DNA of 64,000 nt from Grifola frondosa (Eukaryota; Basidiomycota; Agaricomycetes; Polyporales; Grifolaceae), in NCBI GenBank assembly GCA_001683735.1, contig LUGG01000038.1, forward strand, positions 310,001 to 374,000. Direction: 5' to 3'. Positions 53,517-64,000 of this stretch are shown here, piece after piece. Positions within the stretch are counted from its first letter, which is position 1, and each line of letters begins with the position of its first letter. A program made the position numbers and the translations under genes. Below the pieces are notes generated by a model, which was not told the origin of the DNA, searched no databases, and saw nothing but the letters and a program-made list of their open reading frames with translations.

Positions 53517-56263
53517 GCTTCTTCGACATTATATGGTATGTTCTAGCACATTTTCTGTGGCCGTTCCCTGACCTTTCTGGGCAGATAGCTCGGTGTATGA
53601 ATATGGCGTAGATATGATTATGCGTTGCCTTTCGATTCGTTGATCAGGTTGGATACACTACGTGCGTTATATTGTTTGAAGCCCTCGCTAGCTTCTGTTG
53701 TATCACTACGGATCATTATATGCGTATCAATGTACTATCCGTTTCATTGACGATGATCAATATTTCTGTCAATTTTTGTCATGCATACCCTTTATCACAA
53801 ATATGTGATCAACTCTAAGCTTACAACAACCAGGTGTAGATTAACCCTCACGAGCTCGTCAAGCAATGACATGCTCCGTGACAATCAGGCCTCCGCGAAC
53901 GGCATCCCTCTGACGCCAGAGGTCGGGATCCTTGTTGAAGTTCAGAGGATATGTCACTTCGCCAGCCTACTCGGAATCCACCAGCACGCCTTTTCCACCC
54001 GTGTCACTTGTGTTGACATCGCGGAACCCATACCAGTGATATACCGCAACAGTGACAGCAAGGAACTTCTTGAGACGCGTGTCGCCCTTGTCGTAAATTG
54101 TACTGCCGTCGAGTGGAGCGATGTGCCGACCTCAACAAGTGCAATCATCATCTGCATCGCGATCAACAGCCAGTTCTTGCTGGCCGCCATCGTCCTCTCT
54201 GTCTTGGAGGGCGGGTTCATCATTCTTGAGTTGGTACAGAAGGTCAGAGAGGCTACTCATGGCCTTCCGGTCGCTCAAGAGCCAGAACTTTAGCAGCCTG
54301 CGTATATGCGTCGCCACTGAAATAACGAGCCTCACCTAGGATTTCTTCATTTGACCCTTCTTTTATTCACAAGAACTTGCCTTTGATCATTCAATTATCT
54401 GGTAGCGGTCAATTATTTCTTCAACATTCAAGAACAGCTTCACCGTGACAATCGATGGAGTTATCCGCAGCGATATTGCGGTCCCGGCGTGGTGAGCTAC
54501 CGCGCATAGACCACAGCGCCCGTCGTCCGTGCGCAACAAGGGGATCCGGCTATGAGCAGAATATTCCGCGGAGCAGGAAACAGAGAATGCAAGGCGATGT
54601 CCGAGGGCTGCGGCATTTAGATCTCGGTGGCTTTGAGGGCGGTGGGAGCCTCTTCCCCGGATTTGCACAAGAAGCAGGCACGCCGGGCAGTTGCATGCGA
54701 GGCGGGACGCGTCTCCGAGGTTTGGCCATGCGCGTCTCGTCGAGGCGTTCCGGAGATTTGTGTGCTTGGTGGGGAGGCTGCTGTGCAGGCGAGCATCGAT
54801 GCACCTGCGAACTCCAGCCACATCCCATAGTTCAAGCGAGCGATGAGATATATGCGCCGATTTCCGAGAGCGACGGGTCACCTTCCCTCACGAACAGACA
54901 GACCTGCCCGCTCAGCAAGTACGCAAGATCGCTGAGCATGCAAGATCACTGAGCATCTGTTGGTGGCGCATACACAGCCTGGACGAGAATAGACGCTCTG
55001 CCACAGCTTCATGCCACTTTCACGCCGCAGGCACGTCCGAAAGCAGGAAGGTCGCGCCCTCGTGAGAACGATCATAGTCATTTGTAAACTTTTGCTACGC
55101 CTGCGAATGATCGGTGTCCTGCATAACATGGTTTTAGAGGGATAAGTGCAGATTCGAGATGTTGGAGTGGCCATGGTAGATTGTCCTTGAACGCCCAAGC
55201 ACGTCGCACGAGGCACACTGCGTGTCCTCTAGATCAAACTAATATTGTGTGGTGCGATGTCTTTTCTGTGGAGCACGCGCGGACACAAGACATTGTCTGA
55301 GGGGCGTCCCGGGTCGTCAGCAGGTATGGGTTCGTCTTGGGTTCGTGGATGGCCTGGCCATTACGCTCGATCATCCGACCACGAACAAGAGATTGCGGGA
55401 CATAGCGCGCCGTATGGCGGACAGACAGAAGCAAGGCCAAGAATAGTGCCAGAGGTGATTGAGATGGGATCAGCGAGGTAGATTTTGCCTATGCGGCACT
55501 TTGCAGCACTCGAAAAGGGCCGCGAGATTCGAAAGAGAAGGGGTGCGGAGGTGGGCGGAGATGGAGGCGGTTCGTGACCGTGCGCGCGTGGTTCGCGTGG
55601 AGGATGGAGAACTGGAAAAGGCGAAAGTCGAGAGGAAGGTTGCGTTGAAGGTGGCGAGAATGTCGGTCACTCGGAGGGTCCTCGGTGGGCGCAAACAAGT
55701 TTAGACGGAGGTGCACGCAGAGTGCGCACCGTCTGACCAGGTCCAAGACAAAAAATGCGAGGCGAAAGGCTGCGAAAAGATAGTGAGACGGTGGTAGACA
55801 TGCTGCAAATGGCTGCCTGCTGTTGCTGGGGTGATAATTATACCAGTGCGATAGACGCCCATTCCAGATAACGGCGCGGCACGTTTCTGGACGAATAAGT
55901 GGCCACCGCGCAAACCGTGGCAAGACAAAATCCACGGTGGGAGGTGAGAAAAATAGGGTATTTGTCGCGGATGAAACTGTTGGAGGGAGCTGTGCGGACG
56001 AGTGATGGCAACTTTGTGAGAGAACAGAAAGATCAAGAGGAGTGTTTGTGTTTGATGTGGTCGGCAGGGGAGGGCAACTGCGGGGACAGAGTCTATAGAT
56101 GGATGCAGAGATGGACGCCAGGCGCTGCCAGGCGCGGCACCAAGCGATATAAGTCCGGTTCCTTCTTTCCCCATCTTCTCTTCTTCCCAGCATCCTCCAT
56201 ATAAATTTTGTTCTTTTCCTCCTCCAAGTCTCCCCCGACACACGTCCCTCTTCAGCCCTTCCA
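53517..56263. other. Long stretch without a supportable gene
   Basis: Open frames exist (53781-54293 plus; 54455-54952 plus and 54881-54387 minus overlapping; 55249-55446 and 55459-55704 plus) but none shows splice context, a family or consistent composition. The plus-strand pieces at 55320-55446 (LRDIARRMADRQKQGQE) and 55500-55704 (basic, charged) could be the remains of one gene. The last ~500 bp are the bZIP gene's upstream region, pyrimidine-rich just before the ATG. Confidence 0.4.
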
Positions 56264-58889
56264 ATGTCCAGACACCTCCCCGCCCTCCAGATGTCGCACA
56301 TCATCGCTAGCGACGCGCCCCTCACTTCCCCCCTCTCCGACTCCACCCCTGGGACCAGCTCTACTCCCCCACCATCGACCCCGCCTTCGCCTACTCCTTT
56401 GCAGGTATCCCCGCGTCCCCGCCGCTCTCCGTCAACAGCATGAGCGTCGCCTCCGACTCGCCCATCCCCGCCGCACGCATGCTCAAGAGCACCAGCCGCA
56501 TGAGCCCGGATACCGCAGAGCCCGAGCAGCAACAGTTGTGCCTGCCGACCCATCAAGTGTTCGACTTTCCCGCCGCCGTACCTCCGCAGCCGGAACCCTC
56601 TCCGTCGCCCGAGTGCCCATCTACGGCACTCCCCGCAGACGAGTCCCACCCGCGGTTGTCCATCTCCATCAACCCGAGTGCCATCCCTGCGAAGCGCGCA
56701 TCCAGTTCTACTCTTCCTTCGACGAAGAAGGTCCGCGCGTCCGGTGAGCGGATCACGACAAAGGATTTCGTGCCACCCGATGTGTCCGGTCTCAGCAAGC
56801 GCGAGGCGCGCCTGGTCAAGAACCGGGCGGCTGCGTTTCTGAGCAGGCAGCGCAAGAGGGAGGAGTTTGAGAATATGGAAATGTGAGTTCTTCGTCGCCC
56901 ATGTTCTCATTTTATTTTCTCGGTATCTTGTTCTGTGGGTTTCGTCTTCACCGCACATCATTCCCCCACTGCGAGCCTTCATGTGCGCGTTCATGGAACG
57001 CCGCCTGCACTCGCACTAACCAAGGCGTGGCGCCTAGCGTGTGTAGTACTTGCGTGCCATGGTATGGCACCCCTAATGTGCCGCTGGGCTTTTGGGTTGT
57101 CAGGTTGTTATGTGACATGCTGCGCGTACATGGTGTCTGCATGCTCGAGACTCCTTTTCCACTTTCTCTCCTCGCCCAGGTCCCCTTTGCCGTTCTTCGC
57201 CCGCACGCGTTCGCCCGCGGATGACTATACTCCTCGGTACTCCCGCGGATTTATCTCTGGCCCCTGCCCTCTACCCTCGGGCACGGCAGCCTCAGTGCAA
57301 TTCTCCGATACTGTCATTCTCTCGTCCGTGTCATGTCTTTTTCCCTCCTTCCTCTGCAGAGCCTCGCCCCGCGCTACTGAGTTTTACGACTTGGGCTGGT
57401 TGGTATGGTTTCAATCTCGACCAAGTGTCTTTTCAGAGAATTTAGGTGCAAGACGGCGCCTCCTTCCCCATGGCCAATTATTACATTGCAGCCTTCGTTT
57501 CCCAGTGCTACATTTTTTGTGGCTCTAATTTTGGAGGGATGGATTCCCCCGACTCTCGGTTGTCGCGCTGCGACGTTCATTCTTCGCGTGTGATACTGCT
57601 TCGGGCCTGGATGGATTGACCGGCATTCCTGCGAAAGTTCGGCTCGGTAGCCATCAGGGCCTGCGGAGGCCCCGAGTGCCTGTGCGGATTCTGTGCGCTA
57701 TTGGCGAGCTTGGAGTGCCTGAATGTGACTGGTATCTTTTTGTTCTTTCTTTTTCTTTCCTTCGGTTTCGTTCCATCTGTCTGCCGCGGGCATGAAACTT
57801 ACAATCACATCCCCACAGACGCGTGGCGGAACTGGAGCAGGAGAACGCGAGGTTAGTCGCGCTCACACAGCGCGGTACCCAGCAGCAACCGGCACAGTCA
57901 AAGACACACGACGGTGGCCGAGAGGAGAAGCTGCTGTCGGAGGTGGAAAAGCTGCGGGCCCAGCTGGCGGCGATACAGCTGCGCGAGCAGGCGTTGTCGG
58001 AGGAACTGTCGCACAAGGCAGCGCGGACAGCGCCGGTGAAGACGGAGGCAGTGGAGGCACCGTTGCGGACGCAGGTGTCTCACAAGAGCGAGAAGTCCGG
58101 GGCGAGTCTCGGGCTGATGGTGAGAGCCGTGTCGTGTTCGTGGGTGTTGGTGTGCTCACTGGTGTGGCGTACGTAGGTGCTGCTTTGCGCACTGCCGACG
58201 CTGTTGTCGATGCCGACGCATTCGTCGTTACCCACGACGTTCTCTTTCCCGCTTTCGGGGTCGTCTTCGCTGCCGCCCTCGTCTGCGTCTGCGTTCGACA
58301 TGCACACATTCCTCCCCGCGGAGTATGATTGGGCGTTCAACCCGAGCGCGGGGCACTCGATGGAGCTTGATGTCGACGACAAGCGGAGGATTACTCCATC
58401 ACCGGTGAAGCGGCTCGAGTTCGTGGATGTGGACACTGAGGCGCTGAACCTGGGCCTGAGCGCGCTGGACATCTCTTTTGATGCGCGCCCGGCGGAGGAC
58501 GGCAAGATCCGCGTACGCATTCACCCCCGTCTCCCTCGTCGGCCCCTCTCCTTCGTTGTCAGCACAGACGGAGCATGAGGACCAGACGATGTGGAGCGAC
58601 GCGCCGGCATGGCCGAACGAGTTCCTTGGTGGGACAGACATGATGCCGATGGCGACGTCGATGACACTGGACGGGATTGCCTCGCCGACGGACCTGCGTT
58701 CCCATCGTTGGCGCAAGCGCCATCGCAGTTCGACTTTGACTTCGACCTCGGGAGCGAGTACGGTACGGGGCGGCGTTACCGTCACGAGCGTCGACGCCCT
58801 CTGGCGGACGGCGGCGCGTGCGCATCGCGCTCAAGAGCATGCCCGCGGCTGGCCGCGAGGGTGGCGAGTGGGAGGTCGAGGTGTGCTGA
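56264..58889 (+). CDS. ATF6-like membrane-linked bZIP transcription factor
   Basis: Exons 56264-56882, 57819-58119, 58177-58512 and 58568-58889. The N-terminal region is Ser/Pro-rich (YSPTIDPAFAYSFAGIPASP). The basic region is SKREARLVKNRAAAFLSRQR then KREEFENME, with the N-x2-A-A-x2-S-R core. The zipper follows across the intron: RVAELEQENARLVAL and EKLRAQLAAIQLREQALSEE. After KSGASLGLM comes a hydrophobic segment, VLLCALPTLLSMP, placed like the membrane anchor of ATF6, and then a Ser/Asp-rich distal part ending RVRIALKSMPAAGREGGEWE. In ATF6-type factors the anchor holds the protein in the ER until stress-induced cleavage. Single-base frame changes lie near the C4 run at 56346 and within exon 4. 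The 936-nt intron sits exactly between basic region and zipper. Confidence 0.8.
56883..57818 (+). other. Unusually long intron (936 nt) in the bZIP gene
   Basis: Donor GTGAGT and acceptor CCCACAG with phase conserved. It is about 15 times the usual intron length in this window. Read through, the frame meets TGA immediately (GAA-ATG-TGA), so unspliced mRNA would encode the basic region without a zipper or membrane segment. No complete gene is visible inside. Confidence 0.75.
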
Positions 58890-59467
58890 TGCATCTGTTT
58901 GTGTTTGGTGTGTGTGGTCTTGGATGGATGTCTGGTGTCCCCCGCTCTTCTCTCTTTTTTTTCTGTTTCATTTATTGTTGTTTCTGTTGTTGTTATTGGC
59001 GATTCGATTAATGGTTCGTGTACATACGGTGTCGAGCTCGCGCAAGTCGGTCAAAAGCAGCAGTAGGTAGTAATTGTCAGGATAGGTAGTATTATGCCGT
59101 ATGTGTCCCTAGGCTTAGATAGTATGGTACCTCGTCTCTCTTTTCGTTGTCGAGCACGCTCTCTCGTTGCATCTCCCTCCCTCCCTCCGCTAACTAAATA
59201 GTGCATTCATACGCGCACCCGTATACCTACTTGCTACTGCCATACCCCGCTGTGAACACTCCTGGTTGGTTCGTCTTTGGTTCCGCCCCACCCCTTCGGA
59301 AAAGTAATAGTGGATGTGTTCGATTGGGCTGTGCGATGTTGTCCTGTTGGGTGTTAACAGTGATAGATAATCATTAATAATTCTCCGGCCTGGTGTGTGA
59401 CGCTGACTGTTCTGAACCATTGGAGGTCTAAAGCTTGTTCCGAGATGTGGATCTCCTTCCGCGAACT
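58890..59467. other. 3' region of the bZIP gene
   Basis: T-rich and pyrimidine-rich tracts after the stop (58945-59000) and no coding frame with support. The downstream neighbour runs on the opposite strand. Confidence 0.5.
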
Positions 59468-59872
59468 TCAAGTCCGACGGGACAGAATGTGTTTCGGGAC
59501 GAGGTGAATGAACACAGTGTTGTCAGAAGTTGACGATGATTGGGAATGTTCTGCATACCGCGTCACATCCGAGGGCAGGGCATTGAAATATTGACGGCGA
59601 GCAACTTCGTATTTGAAATCTGAGAATTTGATAACTCGTGTACATGTTACAGACTGCTCATCGTACAACGTACCCTTCCACGGTATCGGATCATAAACAA
59701 CGCAATTCCAAATATCTTCAAACGAAAAAAGAAGAACATGAAAAGAGTAAATGACCATACGTAACGACACCATACTTATCCCGCCATTGATCTGGAAGAA
59801 GGGAGAACGGAGTATAGTAAGTGGTTGATCTTTATTATCGTGAAAAGAGGACTCACCGTTCTGATCCTTCAC
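59468..59872 (-). CDS. Uncertain downstream exons, perhaps of the lectin gene
   Basis: Minus-strand frame of 134 codons with intron-like signals inside (GTGAGT near 59856, TTCCAG near 59792, GTATGG near 59761). A coding-like end reads DIWNCVVYDPIPWKGTLYDE, then SVTCTRVIKFSDFKYEVARR, to a stop at 59468. It follows the tail-anchored lectin frame by about 20 bp. It may be an alternative 3' end of that gene or a separate small gene. Confidence 0.3.
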   Translation of the reverse strand: MKDQNGESSFHDNKDQPLTILRSPFFQINGGISMVSLRMVIYSFHVLLFSFEDIWNCVVYDPIPWKGTLYDEQSVTCTRVIKFSDFKYEVARRQYFNALPSDVTRYAEHSQSSSTSDNTVFIHLVPKHILSRRT

Positions 59873-59890
59873 GAGTTTGACTGGGTGTAC

Positions 59891-62477
59891 TCACATCCCC
59901 AATGGCGACAGTAGAACAATCGGGATGAGAGCAGCTGCAAAATAAATCCATCCATTTCCCTTTCCTCCAGAGGGTCCCGGGGGAGGCGGGGGCGTCGTTC
60001 CCGGCTTCGAGCCTCCGCTAGACGGCCTACTGTTCGAGGCCGCGATGATGACACTTGTGTGGGTCCTGAGACTCTCATGCATCGCTGCGCGGATGACCGC
60101 ACGTCCGATAGTAACGCCGACGGGGACGATGACATGGAACACTGAGTCGTTGCCCCACTGTCCTTGAATGTTCGCCACCCGCTGGCCCGGGGTTGCCTCG
60201 TACGTCCCTTGGATGTCGATCCGAATCCAACCCGGCCTATCAGAACCAGGGCGAAGTGCCGAGGGAATCTGGATGCCCCATCGCTGCTGGACCTCGGTCC
60301 GCGTCGTCGACACGCGCGTGCCTGCCTGCGCATTGCTTTGGATTCGATCGTCCTCCCATTCGTCGATGACGTGCTGGAATATGCTGAGGACAGTGGGTGT
60401 GACGTCCTGCAGGAGGCGTGGGTTCTGCGGCTTGTGCGCATCCTTGCTCCTACCCTTCTTCTCGCGCCCGGGTGCGCGCTTCACGATGCGGTGACCGAAT
60501 TCCGCTGCGTCGTCCGGGCGGAAGTACGGTAGCAGACGCTTTAGCACGTCGTCGTCGACAGTAACGATGTCGAAGTCGCCCACACGGTTAGACACCAGCT
60601 CCCAGCACTGGGCTCTGTCATTGTCGGTCGGGTTTGTGACGGGCATGGAAGAAGTCGCAATTGGTGGTAGGGGTGATCCGTAGTGTCGTAGTATGCTTCA
60701 ACGCTTTTTCCGTAATAGTGGTCCAGGACAGTGCCCGACACCTTGCTGATAATCGCGTAGAGCGGAGAGTCAGAGCTGTCAGCCCCGGAAAGGTTCTCTA
60801 AAAACCACTGATTGCTCCAGTCATTCACCGCATCCTCAGTCGTCGTTACGCCCCGTTCCTCAGTTGGACTCTTGAATGTGAGCGATCGGCCTGTTTGGGA
60901 ATTAACGAGAGCAAAAGATAGCACGCGATCCGATAACCTGGACCGCGAAACAATTGATATTAGGATGTGTGTGTACACCGCCTCGATAAATCGAAACGTA
61001 CCCGAACAGAAATCCACTGGTGGTATGGGTTGTCCGTTCCGTTGTTGGGGTATGCCTCGATTGTGCTTCCTCCAGCGTAATGGTCAATAGCGCCAACGGT
61101 TTCTGTGTTAACGGTCGCCATACCCTGTCCAGCCCTTTCCCGCGCCCAGAGGCCGCCATTTTCCCCTTGGCTGCTATTAGCTGCTGTGACCGTAGGCGAG
61201 GTTTTCCTGCCGACCACAACCCAACCCGTACCCCGGTTGACAAGCGAATAGTGGTGCGGCTGCGTGGGATTGGATATGAACCTCCACTGGACGCTGTAGT
61301 CCAGTGCATTGCGCGCACCACTCGACGGTGACACGGTACTGCTGTCCTGCTTGAGGAACGTCCCTGTCTTTAGATTCTGGATCGTGGACCAGAAGAGTGA
61401 GGGGAACGGATACTGATGTAGCCGCCATGTCTGGGTGGTGTCGCCCTTGTTCGTCTGTGCCTGCAGCGTGCCATATGAAGCCCCTTCGATCACCTGGACA
61501 ACGGTGTGTGCTACGTTGCTGACGATCCTCACTCTAAATAGCAAGCAGAATGCGCACTCAGCCTGTAATCCATATACATAGATAGCTGGAAGTACGCACC
61601 GATCTTCCTCAGGATCATTATAGTCTACATCTGTGATCTCCCATTGCTGATTCGGCCCAGCATGATAAGTGTATGCAATGACGGGCGTCCCATCAGCCAT
61701 ACCGCTGCCGGACAAGTCTAAAACCTTCGTATCGTCCTCAACGCTACGGATCACGTATGCTTCACTACCCTCCTCGGCGTCGAGAAACCAAAGCTGGGAT
61801 CGGGTAGCGGAAGTGGATGAGATTTTGTTGCCAACAATCACACCCTGCGTCTTGTCGTACTGAAGATACCAGCCTGTCTGTGCGTGGGAGATCCAATACA
61901 CGGTTGAGAAGACGACGGGATTATTGGTATTGTTCGTCTAGGTCAGTACCTTCTTCGTAGAGATGCTAGTAATGCGATAATATGCCATTCTTTAGTGAAC
62001 CGCATATTAGCAGTGATGATCATAGTCACGCCAAGCTAGGCTAACAAAAAAGAAAACTCACCCTCCAGCGTCATCGACCCACTCGACATTCCAATTTTGA
62101 TTGTTGTTCCCATTGGGAGTATAAATGATGACCGATGCTCCGTCTGCCGTGTTGTTCTCCTTAACGTCCAAGACATTCGCGGACTGTGCATTGCGGATTC
62201 GGAAGCGCACGCCGTCCGAGAGTGCTTCGATAAGCCACATCTGAGATGATTCGTGAGTCCCTGACGAACTGGGTACTTGTCCTGGCGGACAAGAGGGACA
62301 AGATCGTCAGCCGTTTTTGAGCCAATCCCGAGAATGGACCCGTTTGACTTGTTGCGAATCCAGTACGCGCCTTCGGCTTGATATTAACATACAATCACAG
62401 TCAGCATAGGCGTCAACATCAATGGCGAATGCATAGAATGTAGTCTCACCGATAGACGGATGATAAGGAGTAGACAT
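59891..62477 (-). CDS. Ricin-B-repeat lectin with a C-terminal membrane anchor
   Basis: Starts MSTPYHPSIG in a 28-nt exon (62477-62450), then exons from 62376 onward. At least six trefoil QxW-type blocks are visible: NNNQNWNVEWVDD, GPNQQWEITDVD, DTTQTWRLHQYP, DYSVQWRFISNP, PYHQWISVR and WSNQWFLENLSG, with the sugar-site type repeats VLDVKENNTADGASVIIYTP and VLDLSGSGMADGTPVIAYTY. This is a carbohydrate-binding beta-trefoil array, and no catalytic toxin chain is present. A different, unrecognised domain follows (WELVSNRVGDFDIVTVDDDV; WGIQIPSALRPGSDRPGWIR), then a PPPPPGPSGG linker and the terminal hydrophobic GWIYFAAALIPIVLLSPLGM. No signal peptide is apparent, so a tail-anchored cytosol-facing form is possible. 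Frame gaps lie at a GGG run near 62262 and at about 60654. Confidence 0.65.
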
Positions 62478-62696
62478 GACAAGTTGATTCAAGCACGAGA
62501 TAGGAGCTTTAACGCTAGCAAAGCTGAGGTTTGATGTCGAGGCGAGAGGACGTGTGACACTTCTGCGGGACTTATGTAGGCTCGTAGACTGTTTCGAACG
62601 CCCCGAATCTCCAGCATCATGAGGTCCCAAGCGTCTTGAGTTCCATCCCTACTGCGGTCTTACTATAGCGATGATACCCCAGCAGGTCGGTTGACT

Positions 62697-63172
62697 TGAC
62701 ATATGACTCGAGAACGTAAGTTTGTCTTGAATGCGAGAGGTAACTCACAATCCTTATGAGGTCCGAGAACACCTTCGAGGTCTGGCTCGAGAATGTAAGT
62801 TCGTCTATCCATGAATGCGAGAGGTAACTCACACTCCTTACGAACGCCAAGAACATACTCGAGACCTTGGGACTCATGGCACGAGAACATAAGTTTGTCT
62901 ATTCATGAATGCGAGAGGTAATTCACAATCCTTGTGAAGTCTGAGAACACATTCGGGACCTTTGAACTCATGATTCGAGAATTTAAGTTTGTCTATCCAT
63001 GAATGCGAGAGGTCACTCACTTCATACGAAGTCTAAGAACACATCGAGGCCTTAGGACTCATGACTTGAGAACGTGAGTTTGTCTATTCATGAATACGAG
63101 AAGTAACAGGAAGTAACTCACAATCCTTATGAAGTCCAAGAACACATTCGAAGCCTTGGGACTCATGACTCC
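62697..63172. repeat. Minisatellite, five units of ~81-104 bp
   Basis: Units begin near 62700, 62782, 62875, 62970 and 63060, with a partial sixth at 63161. Each carries CGAGAA(C/T)GTAAGTTTGTCTA-like sequence, ATGAATGCGAGAGGTAACTC or a close variant, a GAAGTCC(A/G)AGAACACATTCGA block and a final GGACTCATGACT. It lies 220 bp upstream of the lectin start. Confidence 0.85.
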
Positions 63173-63876
63173 ACCTATGTCATCTGTGAACAAGGAAGAT
63201 ACCATTTCACAATGGAAGCACTGAACGAAGAGCTGGTTGATCCACGGTATTGATCATGAGACCAGGAGGAAAATTTAACATGGTTTGTTGACCTATCTTT
63301 TCGACTTCTCTGTCTTAATTGAGAGCAACGGTGGAGGTAGGTGAGAAAAGCTAGTCCCAAGCCGATGCCCAACTACCTCTGCCTACCGCCAAAACGAAAT
63401 CAATAACGTTATGGCAAGTTGAGGCGACGCGGAGTTGAACAGTCGAGATTCGGGTTGGTGCAATGTGAGTTGTGAATTGTCTTGTCATGCTGGTGCTAGC
63501 ATGCTGAATCAGATTCAAGAATTTACGTTCAAGTGTCCACGCTTGTCTCATGAAAGTGACAATTGCAACGTTTGCAGAAGCATTTTATGTGTCATGTCTA
63601 AAGGTCGGCGAACTTGTGGCCAATGACTTCTCTGACCGATAACATTAGCAAGCACATTTGCCGAGCATACTCGGAGCATTACATACATACAATTTGAGAA
63701 CCACATAGGACCTGGGGAAAGTGGGAGCCCCTCTTCGATGTTTAGGATGACTACACATCCCACCTGCGCCGGGCGGCTTCGGGCGGCCTGTCCAATCCAG
63801 TCTTAAGGGGCCCGCCGCAAATGCGCATTTCAGCTACAAAGCACCATCAGTCTTGACTCTGCGCACAAACACCACG
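63173..63876. other. Intergenic region before the YCII-type gene
   Basis: No coding frame with support. A GC-rich segment with GGGCGGCTTCGGGCGGCC occurs at about 63770-63788, then the promoter and 5' UTR of the next gene. Confidence 0.5.
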
Positions 63877-64000
63877 ATGTCCAGTGCGAGCGCCACAAAA
63901 CAGTTTTTCTTCGTGTACGCGCCAGACCTGCCCGGTGCTGCCCAGCGGCGGTTCGCCTTCGCGGGAGCCCACCAGGCGAAGAACGCACCACTCCTCGAAA
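63877..64000 (+). CDS. YCII-related domain protein, 5' end only
   Basis: ATG 63877 opens MSSASATKQFFFVYAPDLPG followed by a run with RRFAFAGAHQAKNAPLLE, cut off by the window edge after 41 residues. The FFVYAPD strand and the H at the end of the first helix fit fungal YciI-like proteins, small dimeric alpha/beta-barrel proteins of uncertain enzymatic role. No lesion in the visible part. Confidence 0.65.
   Translation, partial: MSSASATKQFFFVYAPDLPGAAQRRFAFAGAHQAKNAPLLE

Noticed and set aside
53781..54293. A 170-codon plus-strand frame with a hydrophobic stretch
   Set aside because: No family, and the antisense frames are equally open. The hydrophobic run alone is not enough to call a membrane protein.
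54387..54952. Overlapping ~165-codon open frames on both strands
   Set aside because: GC-rich sequence opens both strands by chance; neither has a recognisable domain, splice signals or plausible composition.
55489..56994. A 501-codon open frame on the minus strand
   Set aside because: It overlaps the bZIP first exon antisense, has Arg/Leu-rich shadow composition and no family traits; the plus strand carries the recognisable basic region.
1..64000. CRISPR arrays, tRNA or rRNA genes, bacterial operons
   Set aside because: No regularly spaced identical short repeats, no cloverleaf with a GGTTCRANNCC box, and gene structure is plainly eukaryotic. The 17-nt initiator-tRNA match at 30119 is a primer site, not a tRNA gene.

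Overview
The window comes from a filamentous basidiomycete, most likely an Agaricomycete (mushroom-forming fungus). The evidence is genes split by many 45-60 nt GT..AG introns, very short exons, a chromodomain Ty3 retrotransposon, Tnp2-type transposase debris, and several lineage-typical families: an Spt5-like gene outside the core set, an ATF6-like membrane bZIP and ricin-B lectin repeats. There is no operon structure, no bacterial signal and no CRISPR array. I saw no tRNA or rRNA gene.

Region 1 (1-33.5 kb) is a mobile-element and repeated-gene island. In order it holds: a Tnp2/CACTA-like transposase relic (0.5-3.9 kb); a minus-strand gene of a family that recurs in mushrooms (4.4-6.3 kb) with a 154-bp poly(A)-tailed SINE-like insertion beside it (6.35-6.53 kb); a gene with two SAP-like repeats (7.3-8.5 kb); a small two/three-exon gene (8.9-9.3 kb); a 739-codon Spt5-like NGN/KOW gene (9.55-12.08 kb); AT-rich sequence with degenerate repeats and a 25-bp inverted repeat (12.1-14.0 kb); a decayed chromovirus with one recognisable LTR (about 14-20.46 kb); three neighbouring repeated-family genes (20.9-28.3 kb), one with a Zn2Cys6-like cluster; a 1467-bp gag-only copia-type element with identical LTRs, a 5-bp target duplication and an initiator-tRNA half-type primer site (28.88-30.34 kb); and a degenerate ~1-1.4 kb tandem duplication (30.6-33.3 kb).

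Region 2 (33.5-53.5 kb) is conserved gene space: KRI1 (ribosome biogenesis) head-to-head with GEP4 (mitochondrial PGP phosphatase); a decayed gene head-to-head with an MDL1-type mitochondrial ABC transporter; a coiled-coil protein typical of mushrooms; an NFKBIL1-like protein; N-acetylglucosamine-6-phosphate deacetylase convergent with NMN adenylyltransferase; and a nuclear, KEN-box-containing basic protein.

Region 3 (53.5-64 kb) has a mostly empty stretch, an ATF6-like bZIP whose 936-nt intron separates the basic region from the leucine zipper, a tail-anchored ricin-B-repeat lectin, a ~93-bp minisatellite and the 5' end of a YCII-type gene.

Two patterns cut across the window. First, many repeated-family genes are open across splice junctions except for isolated in-frame TGA codons that fit CGA>TGA (CpG deamination). 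Second, conserved housekeeping genes show single-base gaps, mostly at homopolymers, more like assembly error than decay; so frameshifts here should be weighed cautiously, while the in-frame TGAs are harder to dismiss. Exon limits were worked out by hand from splice signals and reading phase.
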